A stretch of 64,000 nucleotides of DNA from DASXMT01 sp036521415 (lineage in GTDB: Bacteria > Actinomycetota > Acidimicrobiia > Acidimicrobiales > RAAP-2), in contig DATDHU010000048.1 of the NCBI GenBank assembly GCA_036521415.1, forward strand, positions 14,181-78,180. Direction: 5' to 3'. Below are positions 1 through 8,186 of this stretch, piece by piece; the first letter of the stretch is position 1, and each line of letters begins with the position of its first letter. The notes below the pieces were generated by a model. That model had not been told where the DNA came from and did no database searches. It saw only the letters and a list, made by a program, of their open reading frames with translations. A program made the translations under genes and the position numbers.

Positions 1-511
1 CGGCCACTTTGGTCAGGCCGATCACACCGTGCTTCGACGCCGTGTATGCCGCCTGGCCGGGATAGCCGACCAGCCCGACGCCCGACGCCGTGTTGACGAT
101 GGCCCCGCCTCCCCGCTCCAGCATCTGAGGGATCTCGGCCTTCATGCACAGGTAGACGCCGGTGAGCATCACCGCGATGGTGCGGTCCCATCCGTCGTCG
201 GGATAGTCGGCCAGCGGCGCCATCGGTGCAGCGATCCCGGCATTGTTATGGGCACAATCGACGCCCCCGTACGTGTCCACCGCGTACTGCACCATGGCGG
301 CCACGTCGGCGGCCACGCTCACGTCGGTCCGGACGAAGCTTGCCTGGGCCCCGGATGCCTGGACCAATTCCACTGTCTGGGCACCCTGGTCCTCGTCGAT
401 GTCGGCGACGACGACACTGGCTCCCTCCCGGGCAAAGATCAGCGCTGCCGCCCGGCCGATCCCCATGGCCGCGCCTGTCACAATGGCGACCTTCCCCTCC
501 AAGGACCTCAT
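1..511 (-). CDS. SDR family oxidoreductase, 3' end outside window
   Basis: NAD(P)-dependent short-chain dehydrogenase, 170 residues present with the C-terminus running off the left edge. The Rossmann glycine motif TGAAMGIG is at residues 12-19, NNAG at 89-92 and the catalytic pair YTASK at Tyr156/Lys160, so the active site is complete. I chose the start MRSLEGK because a TACCAT box lies exactly 7 nt upstream, matching the leaderless pattern seen elsewhere here; in-frame ATGs at 520 and 544 are alternatives. It is divergent from the SDR at 559. The substrate cannot be told from sequence. Confidence 0.88.
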   Translation of the reverse strand, partial: MRSLEGKVAIVTGAAMGIGRAAALIFAREGASVVVADIDEDQGAQTVELVQASGAQASFVRTDVSVAADVAAMVQYAVDTYGGVDCAHNNAGIAAPMAPLADYPDDGWDRTIAVMLTGVYLCMKAEIPQMLERGGGAIVNTASGVGLVGYPGQAAYTASKHGVIGLTKVA

Positions 512-518
512 CGCCGTC

Positions 519-524
519 ATGGTA
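519..524 (-). promoter_or_regulatory. -10 element TACCAT, leaderless type
   Basis: TACCAT on the minus strand is followed by 7 nt and the ATG at 511. It fits the TANNNT-N6/7-start pattern repeated across the window. No convincing -35 box is visible. Confidence 0.4.
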
Positions 525-545
525 CTGGGCGCCCGTTCGACCATG

Positions 546-551
546 TACGTT
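546..551 (+). promoter_or_regulatory. -10 element TACGTT, leaderless type
   Basis: TACGTT is followed by 7 nt and the ATG at 559. With the minus-strand box at 519-524 it makes a compact divergent promoter pair, so the two SDR genes share under 50 bp of control region. Confidence 0.4.
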
Positions 552-558
552 GCACGGC

Positions 559-1266
559 ATGGGGCGATTCGGCGGAAAAGTGGCGCTGGTCTCGGGTGCA
601 GCCAGCGGGATCGGCCTGGCCGTAGCCGACCGGCTGGAGGGTGAGGGAGCGGTGGTCGTCCGCAGCGATCTCCGCCCGGCCACCGACGGCATCACCTGCG
701 ACGTCACGGACCCGAGTTCGTGTGCCGCCGCTGTGGCCCTCGTGCTCGAGCACCATGGCCGACTCGACGTCCTGGCCAACGTGGCCGGAATCGGCATGTC
801 GCGAACCATCGAGGCCATGGACCCCGACGAGTGGCGGGCCATCATCGACGTGAACCTCACCGGAACTTTCCTGTTGTCCCAGAGCGCCCTCCCGGCCATC
901 CGGGAGACCAAGGGGGCCATCGTCAACATGGCCTCGGTGGCCGGGCTGCGGGCCACGCCCTACAACGCCGCATACTGCGCCTCCAAGGGCGGGGTCATCA
1001 TGCTGACCAAGTCGATGGCCCTCGAGGTGGCCAAGGCGGGGGTGCGGGTCAACGCCGTCTGCCCCGCCGCGGTCGACACCCCGTTCCTCCGAGGGTTCGA
1101 ACTGCCCGAGGGAGCCGACATGGCCCTGCTCACCAGGGCCTCCTCGCCCATGGGCCGGGTGATCGAGCCGACCGAGGTGGCCGCAGCCGTCGCCTACCTG
1201 GCCTCGGAGGAGGCAGCCACCGTCAGCGGCACCACCCTGGTCATCGATGGGGCCGCTACCGCCTGA
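559..1266 (+). CDS. SDR family NAD(P)-dependent oxidoreductase
   Basis: Complete 235-residue classical short-chain dehydrogenase. SGAASGIG is at residues 12-19, NVAG (variant of NNAG) at 74-77, a conserved Ser near 126 and YCASK with Tyr139/Lys143. The C-terminus has the usual SGTTLVIDGA ending. The start is the ATG 7 nt after a TACGTT box, and no Shine-Dalgarno sequence is present. The last 11 nt overlap the convergent amidohydrolase gene. It probably oxidises or reduces a hydroxyl/keto group in a catabolic pathway; the substrate is unknown. Confidence 0.9.
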   Translation: MGRFGGKVALVSGAASGIGLAVADRLEGEGAVVVRSDLRPATDGITCDVTDPSSCAAAVALVLEHHGRLDVLANVAGIGMSRTIEAMDPDEWRAIIDVNLTGTFLLSQSALPAIRETKGAIVNMASVAGLRATPYNAAYCASKGGVIMLTKSMALEVAKAGVRVNAVCPAAVDTPFLRGFELPEGADMALLTRASSPMGRVIEPTEVAAAVAYLASEEAATVSGTTLVIDGAATA

Positions 1267-2968
1267 CATCGGCCAGCGACACCGTCTCGGTGTCGCGGCC
1301 GGAACGGAGGACCCGGCCGGGACGCTCGCTCGTCACCACGCCGTCGGCCACCACCTCGCAGCCCCCGACGAAGACGTGCTCGATGCCGACCGAAGAGGCG
1401 TAGAGGCGCTCGCCGCCACCGGGGAGGTCGTGGAGGACCTCGGCCGGATGGCTCCCAACCGCTCCGGGGTCGAAGACGCACAGGTCGGCGTGCCATCCCG
1501 GAGCGATCCTGCCGCGCTCTCGTAACCCGTAGTGGCGAGCGGGGCGATCGGACATCATCTCGACCGCCTCTTCGATCGACAGCAACCCCCGCCGGCGAAC
1601 GGCTTCGCCCAGTACCACCGTCGGATAATTGGCATGGCACATCAAGTCGACGTGGGCACCGGCATCGGACCCGCCCAGCATCACCCGTGGGTCCTTCCAG
1701 ACCGACGCCCGCACCCGCCAGCCCTCATCGGTTCGACCCAGTGACGGGGTGAGGGACGGGAGCACCACGAAGAGGGTGAGCCCGTCGACGAGGACGACGT
1801 CGATGAGGACGTCGATGACGTCGGTGTGCCGGCTCTCGGCAATGTCCCCGAGGGACCGACCCACCCATGTCGAGTCGGGATCGGAGACCTCCATGAGAGC
1901 GAAGTCGGCCAGGACGCCCATGGCCCGCTCGGCCGCCTGTTCGGCTGCGGCGCGCAAGCGGGCCCGAGTCTCGGGGTCGGCGCTGGCCTGCTTCCGGTCG
2001 GGGCCGGCGAGCGAGAGGATGTCCCCCCAGCCGGGCACGGCGGCCAGCAGCGTGGTGGCCCGCATCCGCATCAGGTCGGGAAGGGTCAGGGCGATGACAT
2101 GGGCGCCCTTCCGGGCGGCCCGATCGGAGGCCTCGAGCTGTTGCTCGTAGATCTCTTCCGACGCCAGGCTCCCGAGCAGGTTCCAGTTCAGAGGCCGGTC
2201 GGCGGCCAGCGACATGTCGGCCATGAGCTCCATCCGTTCGACCGGAATCGGGCCGACGGTCGGGATGAACTCGAGAGTCGTACCGGGATGCGCTCGCAGC
2301 GCACCGGCGAGGGCGATGAATTCATCGAACGTCGCCGAGCGGGAGGGCACGGGGGCGCCCGCCCCGTCCACGTGGCCCTCACCCAGCGAGGACGAAAGTC
2401 CCAGCGCCCCGCCGGCCACCGACTCCTCGACCAGGCGCACCATCTCGGCCAGCTGCTCCCGGGTCGCTGCCCGGCGAACGGCGTCGTCGCCCATGACCAT
2501 CCGCCGGACGGTCGAGTGCCCGACCAGGAACCCGGCGTTCACGGCCAGGCCGACATCGATACGAGCCAGGTACTCGGCGAATGACCGCCAGTCCCAGACA
2601 CCCCCGCCCTCCAGCGCCTCGATGGGGATCCCCTCCACCACCGCCATCATGTGCCGGATGTAGTCGCCGTCGTCCCCTCCGAGCGGGGCGATGGAGAAAC
2701 CGCAATTCCCGCCCAACACCGTGGTCACCCCGTGCAGCACCGAGGGGCTGGCAGTGGGGTCCCACAGCAGCTGGGCGTCATAGTGGGTGTGCAGATCGAT
2801 GAACCCCGGGCACACGACCTTGCCGGCGATGTCGATGGTCCGGCTGGCGCCCTCGTCGATCCGGCCGATGGCCACGATCATCCCGTCGCGTACGCCGATG
2901 TCGCCGACCACGGCCGGCGCCCCGGTGCCGTCGACCACGGTGCCGCCCTGGAGCAGGAGATCGAGCAT
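1256..2968 (-). CDS. N-acyl-D-amino-acid deacylase-like amidohydrolase
   Basis: 570 residues of the D-aminoacylase/dihydroorotase-like amidohydrolase superfamily, usual length for this group. The N-terminal beta-sandwich (LLLQGGTVVDGTG) leads into PGFIDLHTHYDAQ, where His60 and His62 form the metal HxH motif. A C-terminal GGSDAGAH carries the conserved Asp, followed by the composite-domain tail with GRIAPGWHADLCVFDP. It starts 1 nt after the stop of the upstream amidohydrolase_2 gene, so the two are cotranscribed. True substrates of such actinobacterial paralogues are often not D-amino acids. Confidence 0.85.
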   Translation of the reverse strand: MLDLLLQGGTVVDGTGAPAVVGDIGVRDGMIVAIGRIDEGASRTIDIAGKVVCPGFIDLHTHYDAQLLWDPTASPSVLHGVTTVLGGNCGFSIAPLGGDDGDYIRHMMAVVEGIPIEALEGGGVWDWRSFAEYLARIDVGLAVNAGFLVGHSTVRRMVMGDDAVRRAATREQLAEMVRLVEESVAGGALGLSSSLGEGHVDGAGAPVPSRSATFDEFIALAGALRAHPGTTLEFIPTVGPIPVERMELMADMSLAADRPLNWNLLGSLASEEIYEQQLEASDRAARKGAHVIALTLPDLMRMRATTLLAAVPGWGDILSLAGPDRKQASADPETRARLRAAAEQAAERAMGVLADFALMEVSDPDSTWVGRSLGDIAESRHTDVIDVLIDVVLVDGLTLFVVLPSLTPSLGRTDEGWRVRASVWKDPRVMLGGSDAGAHVDLMCHANYPTVVLGEAVRRRGLLSIEEAVEMMSDRPARHYGLRERGRIAPGWHADLCVFDPGAVGSHPAEVLHDLPGGGERLYASSVGIEHVFVGGCEVVADGVVTSERPGRVLRSGRDTETVSLADVRR

Positions 2969-2969
2969 G

Positions 2970-4403
2970 TCAGTCCTCCCCGGCCAGCAGCTGGTCGACT
3001 GCCGCCTCCACCACCGTGCCCTTGAAGAACGCCGGGTTGGTGTCGGTGTAGAACCGCACCGGGTTGGTGAAGGTGAACTTCTTGAATGCGCCCTCGTCGA
3101 TCCAGCCGTGATCGACCATCTCCCATGCCTCTTCCACCACTTCGGTCATGTCGGGCACGTCCCAGTGGGCCACGTCGGACCCCATCATGGCCTTGAGCTC
3201 GGCCCCGAACGGGTTGATCCCGGTGTTGAAGGCCATGGACGTGAGCGGATCGTCGGCTTCGCAGCCGAAGTAGAAGCGATCGACGAACAGGTTCTTGATG
3301 TCCTCGGCCTTGCCGATGCCACAGGCCGCCCATTCGTCGAGCGACTCCTCGGGTTCCGCCGGGCGGTCGGCCAATCCGCCGCGTACGGGGCGAGCATCGG
3401 GCGCGTAGGTCGCCATCATGCGGCCGAGCAAGGCGCGATCGATCAGGGCGGGGTCGAGGTCGCGGCGGAGGGCGTTCAGGTTCCGCTTCTCCCAATGGCC
3501 GACGATATCGCTGTACAGCGTGGCCGCCCAGGCCACGCCCCCCTCCAGGAAGACGAAGTTCATGTCCGGGAACCGGCGGGTGACTCCGCCCAGGAACAGC
3601 GACTTGGCCAGCGACTGCTGCCCGTTGGCCAGCATCGAGAGGTGGTTGAACATGTAGCTCGAGATGGATCGGTACGGGGTCATCCCGATGAAGCCCGAAT
3701 GGAAGGCGACCGACACGCCGAGCTCCTGGGCTTTGGCCCACACCGGGTCGTAGTCGAAGTCCGAGTCGACCCCGAACTGGTCGAGCCAGAAGGCGTACCG
3801 GGACACCTCGGGATCCTTGTCGGCCAACGCGGCGAAGGGGCGTTGCACGTAGCCGGCACAGAGCACCGCCCTGAAGCCCAGCTCGGCCACGGCGAACTCG
3901 AGCTCGGCGATGGCTTCGTCGGGGGTATGCATGGGGATGGCGGCGACGGGGGTGAGCCGATCGGCCAGCGGCGCAAACGTGGCCGCATTGGCGCGGTTGA
4001 GGGCCCGGCACATGCCCCGGCGGTAGCGCTCGTCCGGGTCGTGCAGGAACAGCAGGCCGAGGCTGGGGTAGATCACCCCGAAGTCGATCCCCAGCTCGTC
4101 CAACCGCTCGTACAGCAGCTCGGGGAACAGGGCGGTGGCCAGATCGACGGTCTGACGAGCGGGCGAGCCCCACCACGGTCCACGGGGCGTCCTGGTGGCG
4201 GCACGCTCGTCCGGCGACTGCTCGTGCCAGGTACGGTCCGTTCCCCGGTAGCCGGGAAGAAGGTGCTTCAGCGAGGGATGGTCGAGCGACAGACCCTCGT
4301 TCTCGACGTAGGGAGCCAGGGTCGGGAAATGCTCGGCCATGTGCCCGTCGATATCGATGACCGGATGGCTCAAGCGCCGACGGATCTCGGACGACGTGCT
4401 CAT
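2970..4403 (-). CDS. amidohydrolase_2 family metal-dependent hydrolase
   Basis: 477-residue TIM-barrel protein of the amidohydrolase_2 (ACMSD-like) family. The N-terminal metal motif appears as VIDIDGHMAEHFP, in the Asp-x-x-His form common in actinobacterial paralogues, and SVAFHSGFIG holds the mid-barrel His. It is the first gene of a two-gene operon with the deacylase-like gene downstream (1-nt gap). The start is an ATG 7 nt after a TATATT box. Such proteins hydrolyse, hydrate or decarboxylate aromatic or enol acids; which reaction applies here is unknown. Confidence 0.82.
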   Translation of the reverse strand: MSTSSEIRRRLSHPVIDIDGHMAEHFPTLAPYVENEGLSLDHPSLKHLLPGYRGTDRTWHEQSPDERAATRTPRGPWWGSPARQTVDLATALFPELLYERLDELGIDFGVIYPSLGLLFLHDPDERYRRGMCRALNRANAATFAPLADRLTPVAAIPMHTPDEAIAELEFAVAELGFRAVLCAGYVQRPFAALADKDPEVSRYAFWLDQFGVDSDFDYDPVWAKAQELGVSVAFHSGFIGMTPYRSISSYMFNHLSMLANGQQSLAKSLFLGGVTRRFPDMNFVFLEGGVAWAATLYSDIVGHWEKRNLNALRRDLDPALIDRALLGRMMATYAPDARPVRGGLADRPAEPEESLDEWAACGIGKAEDIKNLFVDRFYFGCEADDPLTSMAFNTGINPFGAELKAMMGSDVAHWDVPDMTEVVEEAWEMVDHGWIDEGAFKKFTFTNPVRFYTDTNPAFFKGTVVEAAVDQLLAGED

Positions 4404-4410
4404 GGCGTCT

Positions 4411-4416
4411 AATATA
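4411..4416 (-). promoter_or_regulatory. -10 element TATATT, leaderless type
   Basis: On the minus strand TATATT plus 7 nt precedes the ATG at 4403. The same AT-rich patch reads TAATAT on the plus strand (4410-4415), which could serve the divergent gene at 4448. It is a local AT island in GC-rich DNA. Confidence 0.5.
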
Positions 4417-4447
4417 AGCGCATTACTCGGGCAAGGACGGGGTTGAC

Positions 4448-6157
4448 ATGGCCTATGACTTGGTGATCCGGAACGGAACCGTGGTCGACGGCTCTGGTCT
4501 GGGGTCCTTCCGGGCCGATGTCGGCATTGTCGACGATCGCATCGCCTCGGTCGGACGCATCAGCGAACGGGGCACCGACGAGCTCGACGCCGACGGGCAC
4601 GTCGTCACACCGGGATTCATCGACGGGCATACCCACATGGACGCCCAGGTCTTCTGGGACGCCACTGGCTCCAGCTCGTGCTGGCACGGCGTCACCTCTG
4701 CGGTCATGGGCAATTGCGGCTTTACCCTGGCCCCGGTCCGGTCCGACGAGCGCGCCCTCGTCGTACGCAATCTCGAACGAGCAGAGGACATGGATCCCGC
4801 CGCGCTGGCCGCGGGCATCGAATGGAGCTTCGAGACCTTTCCTCAGTACCTCGACGCCGTCGACCGCCTACCCAAGGGCATCAACTTCGCCGCCAACATC
4901 GGGCACTCGGCCCTTCGCACGTGGGCCATGGGCGAGCGAGCGTTCGAATCGCAGGCTACCGAGGCCGACCTGGCCGCCATGAAGGGCCAGCTGGCTGAGT
5001 CCATCCGGGCGGGCGCCATCGGCTTCTCGACATCGCGCAGCCAGCACCACGAAACGTCGGACAACCGGCCCGTGGCCTCGCGGCTGGCGTCCTGGGACGA
5101 AGTGGCCCAGCTGGTCGGCGTCATGGGCGAACTGGGGAACGGCATCTTCGAAGGTGCCGATGCCGACATGTCGTCCCCTGACCTCGATGAACGGCAACGA
5201 TCGCTCGGTCGCATGCAGACGCTGGCGGCCGAGACCCAGGTGCCGTTGACCTTCGGGTTGGTGGCCACCAAATCGTCGGACTATCTCCTCGATTTCCTGG
5301 ATGAGGCCGCCGGTGTCGGCGCCAGGGTGATCGCCCAAACCCACTGCCGGGGCATCTCGGTGCTCTTGTCGCTGAAGACCAAGCTTCCCTTCGACCTCAT
5401 TCCCGCCTGGGACGACCTGCGGAAGCTGTCCGTGGACCAGCAGGTCCGCGTCCTGGGTGACCCGGATGCACGGAAGCCCTACGTGGATGCGGCGGTCCAG
5501 GCCCGCTACGAGGAATGGACCGGCGTCGGGGCCCAGGCCCGTCCGCCCGACTTCGACGGCATCAAGGTCTACGAACACGGGCTTCCGCCTAATCCGTCGG
5601 TGGCTGACGTTGCCCGCCAGCGGGCCGTCCACCCGGCGGAAGCCATGATCGACCTGTGCGTCGAGACCGGTGGGGACCAACTGTTCATCCAGCCCAGCCG
5701 GTACCCCCAGGACGAGACGGTGCTCCTTCGCGCCCTGCGGCACCCTCGGGCGGTGATGACCTTCTCGGATTCCGGAGCCCACCTCAGCCAGATTGCCGAC
5801 TCGTCGATCCATACCCACCTGTTGGGTCACTGGGTGCGCGACCGACAGGAGTTCACGCTCGAGGAGGCCGTGCGCATGATCACGCTGGCCCCCGCACTGG
5901 CCTGGGGCTTCAACGATCGGGGACTGGTGCGAGCGGGCATGGCTGCCGATCTCAACATCTTCGATCCGGCCACCGTCGGTCCGGCCGTACCCCTGCTGGT
6001 CGATGACCTGCCGGCCGGGGGGCGCCGCTTGGAACAGCGGTCGCACGGGTTCCTGGCCACCGTGGTGAATGGTCAGGTGACCATCCGGGATGGAGTGCCA
6101 GTTGGCGCCACCCCCGGACGCCTCATCCGCAGTCGCCTGCCGCACGCTCCGGGCTGA
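4448..6157 (+). CDS. N-acyl-D-amino-acid deacylase-like amidohydrolase
   Basis: 569-residue paralogue of the gene at 1256-2968. VIRNGTVVDGSG opens the beta-sandwich, GFIDGHTHMDAQ carries the metal HxH, VIAQTHCRG a mid-barrel His and MTFSDSGAH the late Asp; a composite-domain tail follows. The ATG has an upstream purine-rich AAGGACGGGG, a reasonable ribosome site. It is divergent from the amidohydrolase_2 gene, so three amidohydrolases are controlled from about 45 bp of shared sequence. Function is assigned by family only. Confidence 0.85.
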   Translation: MAYDLVIRNGTVVDGSGLGSFRADVGIVDDRIASVGRISERGTDELDADGHVVTPGFIDGHTHMDAQVFWDATGSSSCWHGVTSAVMGNCGFTLAPVRSDERALVVRNLERAEDMDPAALAAGIEWSFETFPQYLDAVDRLPKGINFAANIGHSALRTWAMGERAFESQATEADLAAMKGQLAESIRAGAIGFSTSRSQHHETSDNRPVASRLASWDEVAQLVGVMGELGNGIFEGADADMSSPDLDERQRSLGRMQTLAAETQVPLTFGLVATKSSDYLLDFLDEAAGVGARVIAQTHCRGISVLLSLKTKLPFDLIPAWDDLRKLSVDQQVRVLGDPDARKPYVDAAVQARYEEWTGVGAQARPPDFDGIKVYEHGLPPNPSVADVARQRAVHPAEAMIDLCVETGGDQLFIQPSRYPQDETVLLRALRHPRAVMTFSDSGAHLSQIADSSIHTHLLGHWVRDRQEFTLEEAVRMITLAPALAWGFNDRGLVRAGMAADLNIFDPATVGPAVPLLVDDLPAGGRRLEQRSHGFLATVVNGQVTIRDGVPVGATPGRLIRSRLPHAPG

Positions 6158-6181
6158 TCGACGCACTCACCCCATGGGTTG

Positions 6182-6568
6182 TCAGCGCATCCACAGCGTG
6201 TGGCTGGTTCGGCGACGGAACCGCCAACGACCATCGTGGAGGACCACGTCGTCGAGGTAGCGGATCCCGAGCGTGAGGTCGCCCGACCCCTCGTGCCCCA
6301 ATTGGTACACCACGGCATAGGTGTCGACCGTGGCTTCGGCCGACCCTTCCTCCAGGGTGATGAGCGGTTCGCCGATCATGTGCATGCTGGTCGGGAAGGT
6401 CCGAGGAGCACGCATGGTCCCCAACCACTCCTCCAAGGACTGGACGCCGCGTGCGCCGGCGATCTCCGCGTGGGGGTGGAATAACCCCACCAGTGCGCCG
6501 ATATCCCGTTGGTCGACGGCGCGGGCGTAGCGCTGCATGAGGGCCCGCACGGCATCGTGTGGGGTCAC
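6182..6568 (-). CDS. SnoaL-like / NTF2-fold protein
   Basis: 128 residues with the SnoaL_4-type pattern: YARAVDQRDIGALVGLFHPHAE near the N-terminus and a C-terminal DGRWRFRRRT strand. This fold covers hydratases, isomerases, ring-hydroxylating dioxygenase beta-like proteins and non-catalytic binders. It starts with GTG in a GTGA overlap with the stop of the cyclase-family gene, so the two are translationally coupled. A longer upstream reading frame exists but lies antisense-like over the cyclase gene and was discarded. Confidence 0.78.
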   Translation of the reverse strand: MTPHDAVRALMQRYARAVDQRDIGALVGLFHPHAEIAGARGVQSLEEWLGTMRAPRTFPTSMHMIGEPLITLEEGSAEATVDTYAVVYQLGHEGSGDLTLGIRYLDDVVLHDGRWRFRRRTSHTLWMR

Positions 6569-7500
6569 AGCACCGCCACCGGGTTGACCGGGCACCCCGT
6601 GCCCTTGACAATGCGCAAGGGGCTCATGGCGAAGAGGAACTCCCAGGACCCGGTGGCCGCACACCGCTTGCTCAGCGCGGCCAGCGCCATGTTGTCCACC
6701 AGGTGCAGACCCATCGCCGTGATCCCGATCTGATGGACGGGGAAGGGCCACTCGGGGGTCCCGGCAAACGGCATCGGGTCGGAGATCCCGTCGCTCCCAA
6801 GAACGGCCACCTCCCGCTGGTACAGCCACGGAAGGCATTCGGCATGAAGGCCGGAGAACCCGTCGAACCCCTTCTTCGCCCCGCGTCGGGCCTCCCGCCC
6901 CCACAGCACCATGAGAATGTCGCCTGGACCCACCCGTACCCCCTCGGCTTCCTCGGCCGCTTCCAGATCGCTGAGGGTCACCAGTTCGCCGCTGTCGTAG
7001 AACGCGGAGCCGCGGGCGCGCGGGACGTCGAGCAGGACCCCCCGCCCCACGACCCCGTTGGCCATCGACAGGATGGTATTGGACCGTGCGCCGTCGCTTC
7101 GCACCTCGCTGGCCGGGCGCCCGCCGAACATCTCCCCTCGCACGAACATGTGGGAGAGGGCATCGACATGAGTGGTGGTCAGCCCGTGTAGGTCGAGGGC
7201 GAGATGGTCGCGGGCGGCCTCGTAGCCGGGGATGCCGTTCGAGTCACGAGCATCGCCGGATGCCAGCATGTGGTGCTGCACCGGTTGCGGGTTCTCGGGC
7301 GCGGGCTCGGTGCCGAGGTCGTGGGCCAGGCTGAGCGACTCCCCCGATCGGACCAGGGCGGCGGCCGCCGCCCGGCGCCCATCGGTGAGGTGGTTCAGCG
7401 CACCGCGCTCGTCCTCTGGCCCCCACCGGCCCCAGTTCTTGAGCGACTCGTACATGCCGTTCAGATCCTCGGTGGACGGAACCTCGAAGGTGTTTCCCAT
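6565..7500 (-). CDS. cyclase family protein (kynurenine formamidase-like)
   Basis: 311-residue metal-dependent hydrolase of the 'putative cyclase' family (PF04199), which includes kynurenine formamidase. The metal-binding motif reads TTHVDALSHMFV, matching the HxD..H core. The family hydrolyses amides, lactones or esters. It is the middle gene of a TetR / cyclase / SnoaL operon: 12 nt after the regulator, and overlapping the SnoaL gene by a GTGA. The word cyclase does not mean a peptide cyclase, and nothing ties it to the nearby RiPP precursor. Confidence 0.83.
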   Translation of the reverse strand: MGNTFEVPSTEDLNGMYESLKNWGRWGPEDERGALNHLTDGRRAAAAALVRSGESLSLAHDLGTEPAPENPQPVQHHMLASGDARDSNGIPGYEAARDHLALDLHGLTTTHVDALSHMFVRGEMFGGRPASEVRSDGARSNTILSMANGVVGRGVLLDVPRARGSAFYDSGELVTLSDLEAAEEAEGVRVGPGDILMVLWGREARRGAKKGFDGFSGLHAECLPWLYQREVAVLGSDGISDPMPFAGTPEWPFPVHQIGITAMGLHLVDNMALAALSKRCAATGSWEFLFAMSPLRIVKGTGCPVNPVAVL

Positions 7501-7512
7501 TGGACCAGCTTG

Positions 7513-8145
7513 TCAGCCACCACCGCTGGGCGCAGTCATCGCCCCGATGACCATGTCGATGAGGTTGTCCACGAAGCGGTCGTCGGAGAGGACTCCGTGC
7601 GGGTCGCCGTTGTCGAGGAGGCGGGCCCGATCGGCGGCGGCCCGGCCGACGAACACGATGCAGATCTCCCGTCGTACCCGCCAGAGATCAGCGGGCACCG
7701 TCGGGCACCGTTTGCGCAACAGATCCCAAGCCGCGTACCCATCGGTCTGGGTCATGAGCTCTTGGATCTCGGTCGATGTCCGGTCGATGGCGCCGCTCAG
7801 CTCCGACCCGATCTGAAGATAGGCCCGTTCCCGCCAACCGCGCTGGGCAAATTCGGTGACCGGCCGGACGACGGCCTCGGCTGCCGACCGTACGTCGCTG
7901 GTCGGCGTGGACCGAGCCCGCTCCAGCAGCTGGTGACGACGATCGGCGATGGCGGGCACGTGACGGGCCAGCACGGCGAACAAGACGTCATCGCGATTGC
8001 CGATGTGGTACTGGACGGCTGATGTGTTTCGCTGCCGGGCCACGCGCACGATCTCGGCGATGGACACATTGTCGACACCGCGCTCGGCAAACAAGCGAGC
8101 GGCCGCATCGAGCAGCATGTCGCGCGTGGACAGTGATTGGACCAT
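7513..8145 (-). CDS. TetR/AcrR family transcriptional regulator
   Basis: 210 residues. An N-terminal helix-turn-helix is visible as TRDMLLDAAARLFAERGVD...VSIAEIVRVARQRNTSAVQYHIGNRDDV (residues about 6-56), followed by a helical ligand domain. It heads the cyclase/SnoaL operon, so it most likely controls that operon in response to its substrate. It lies 41 nt downstream of the NHLM ABC gene on the same strand, so read-through cotranscription with the exporter is possible. A TACTGT box 10 nt before the ATG may be its own promoter. Confidence 0.85.
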   Translation of the reverse strand: MVQSLSTRDMLLDAAARLFAERGVDNVSIAEIVRVARQRNTSAVQYHIGNRDDVLFAVLARHVPAIADRRHQLLERARSTPTSDVRSAAEAVVRPVTEFAQRGWRERAYLQIGSELSGAIDRTSTEIQELMTQTDGYAAWDLLRKRCPTVPADLWRVRREICIVFVGRAAADRARLLDNGDPHGVLSDDRFVDNLIDMVIGAMTAPSGGG

Positions 8146-8186
8146 GTCGACCGCGACAGTAGCGCCGGCCGACGCGGCCGGGGCAC

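Noticed and set aside
2787..4412. A 541-codon plus-strand frame over the amidohydrolase genes
   Set aside because: It is the complement-frame shadow of two well-supported minus-strand genes, with shadow-type His/Gly/Asp/Val-rich composition.
6565..7500. The cyclase-family gene as a RiPP cyclase for the nearby precursor
   Set aside because: It is a kynurenine-formamidase-like metal hydrolase in its own TetR operon; the family has no known peptide-cyclising role.
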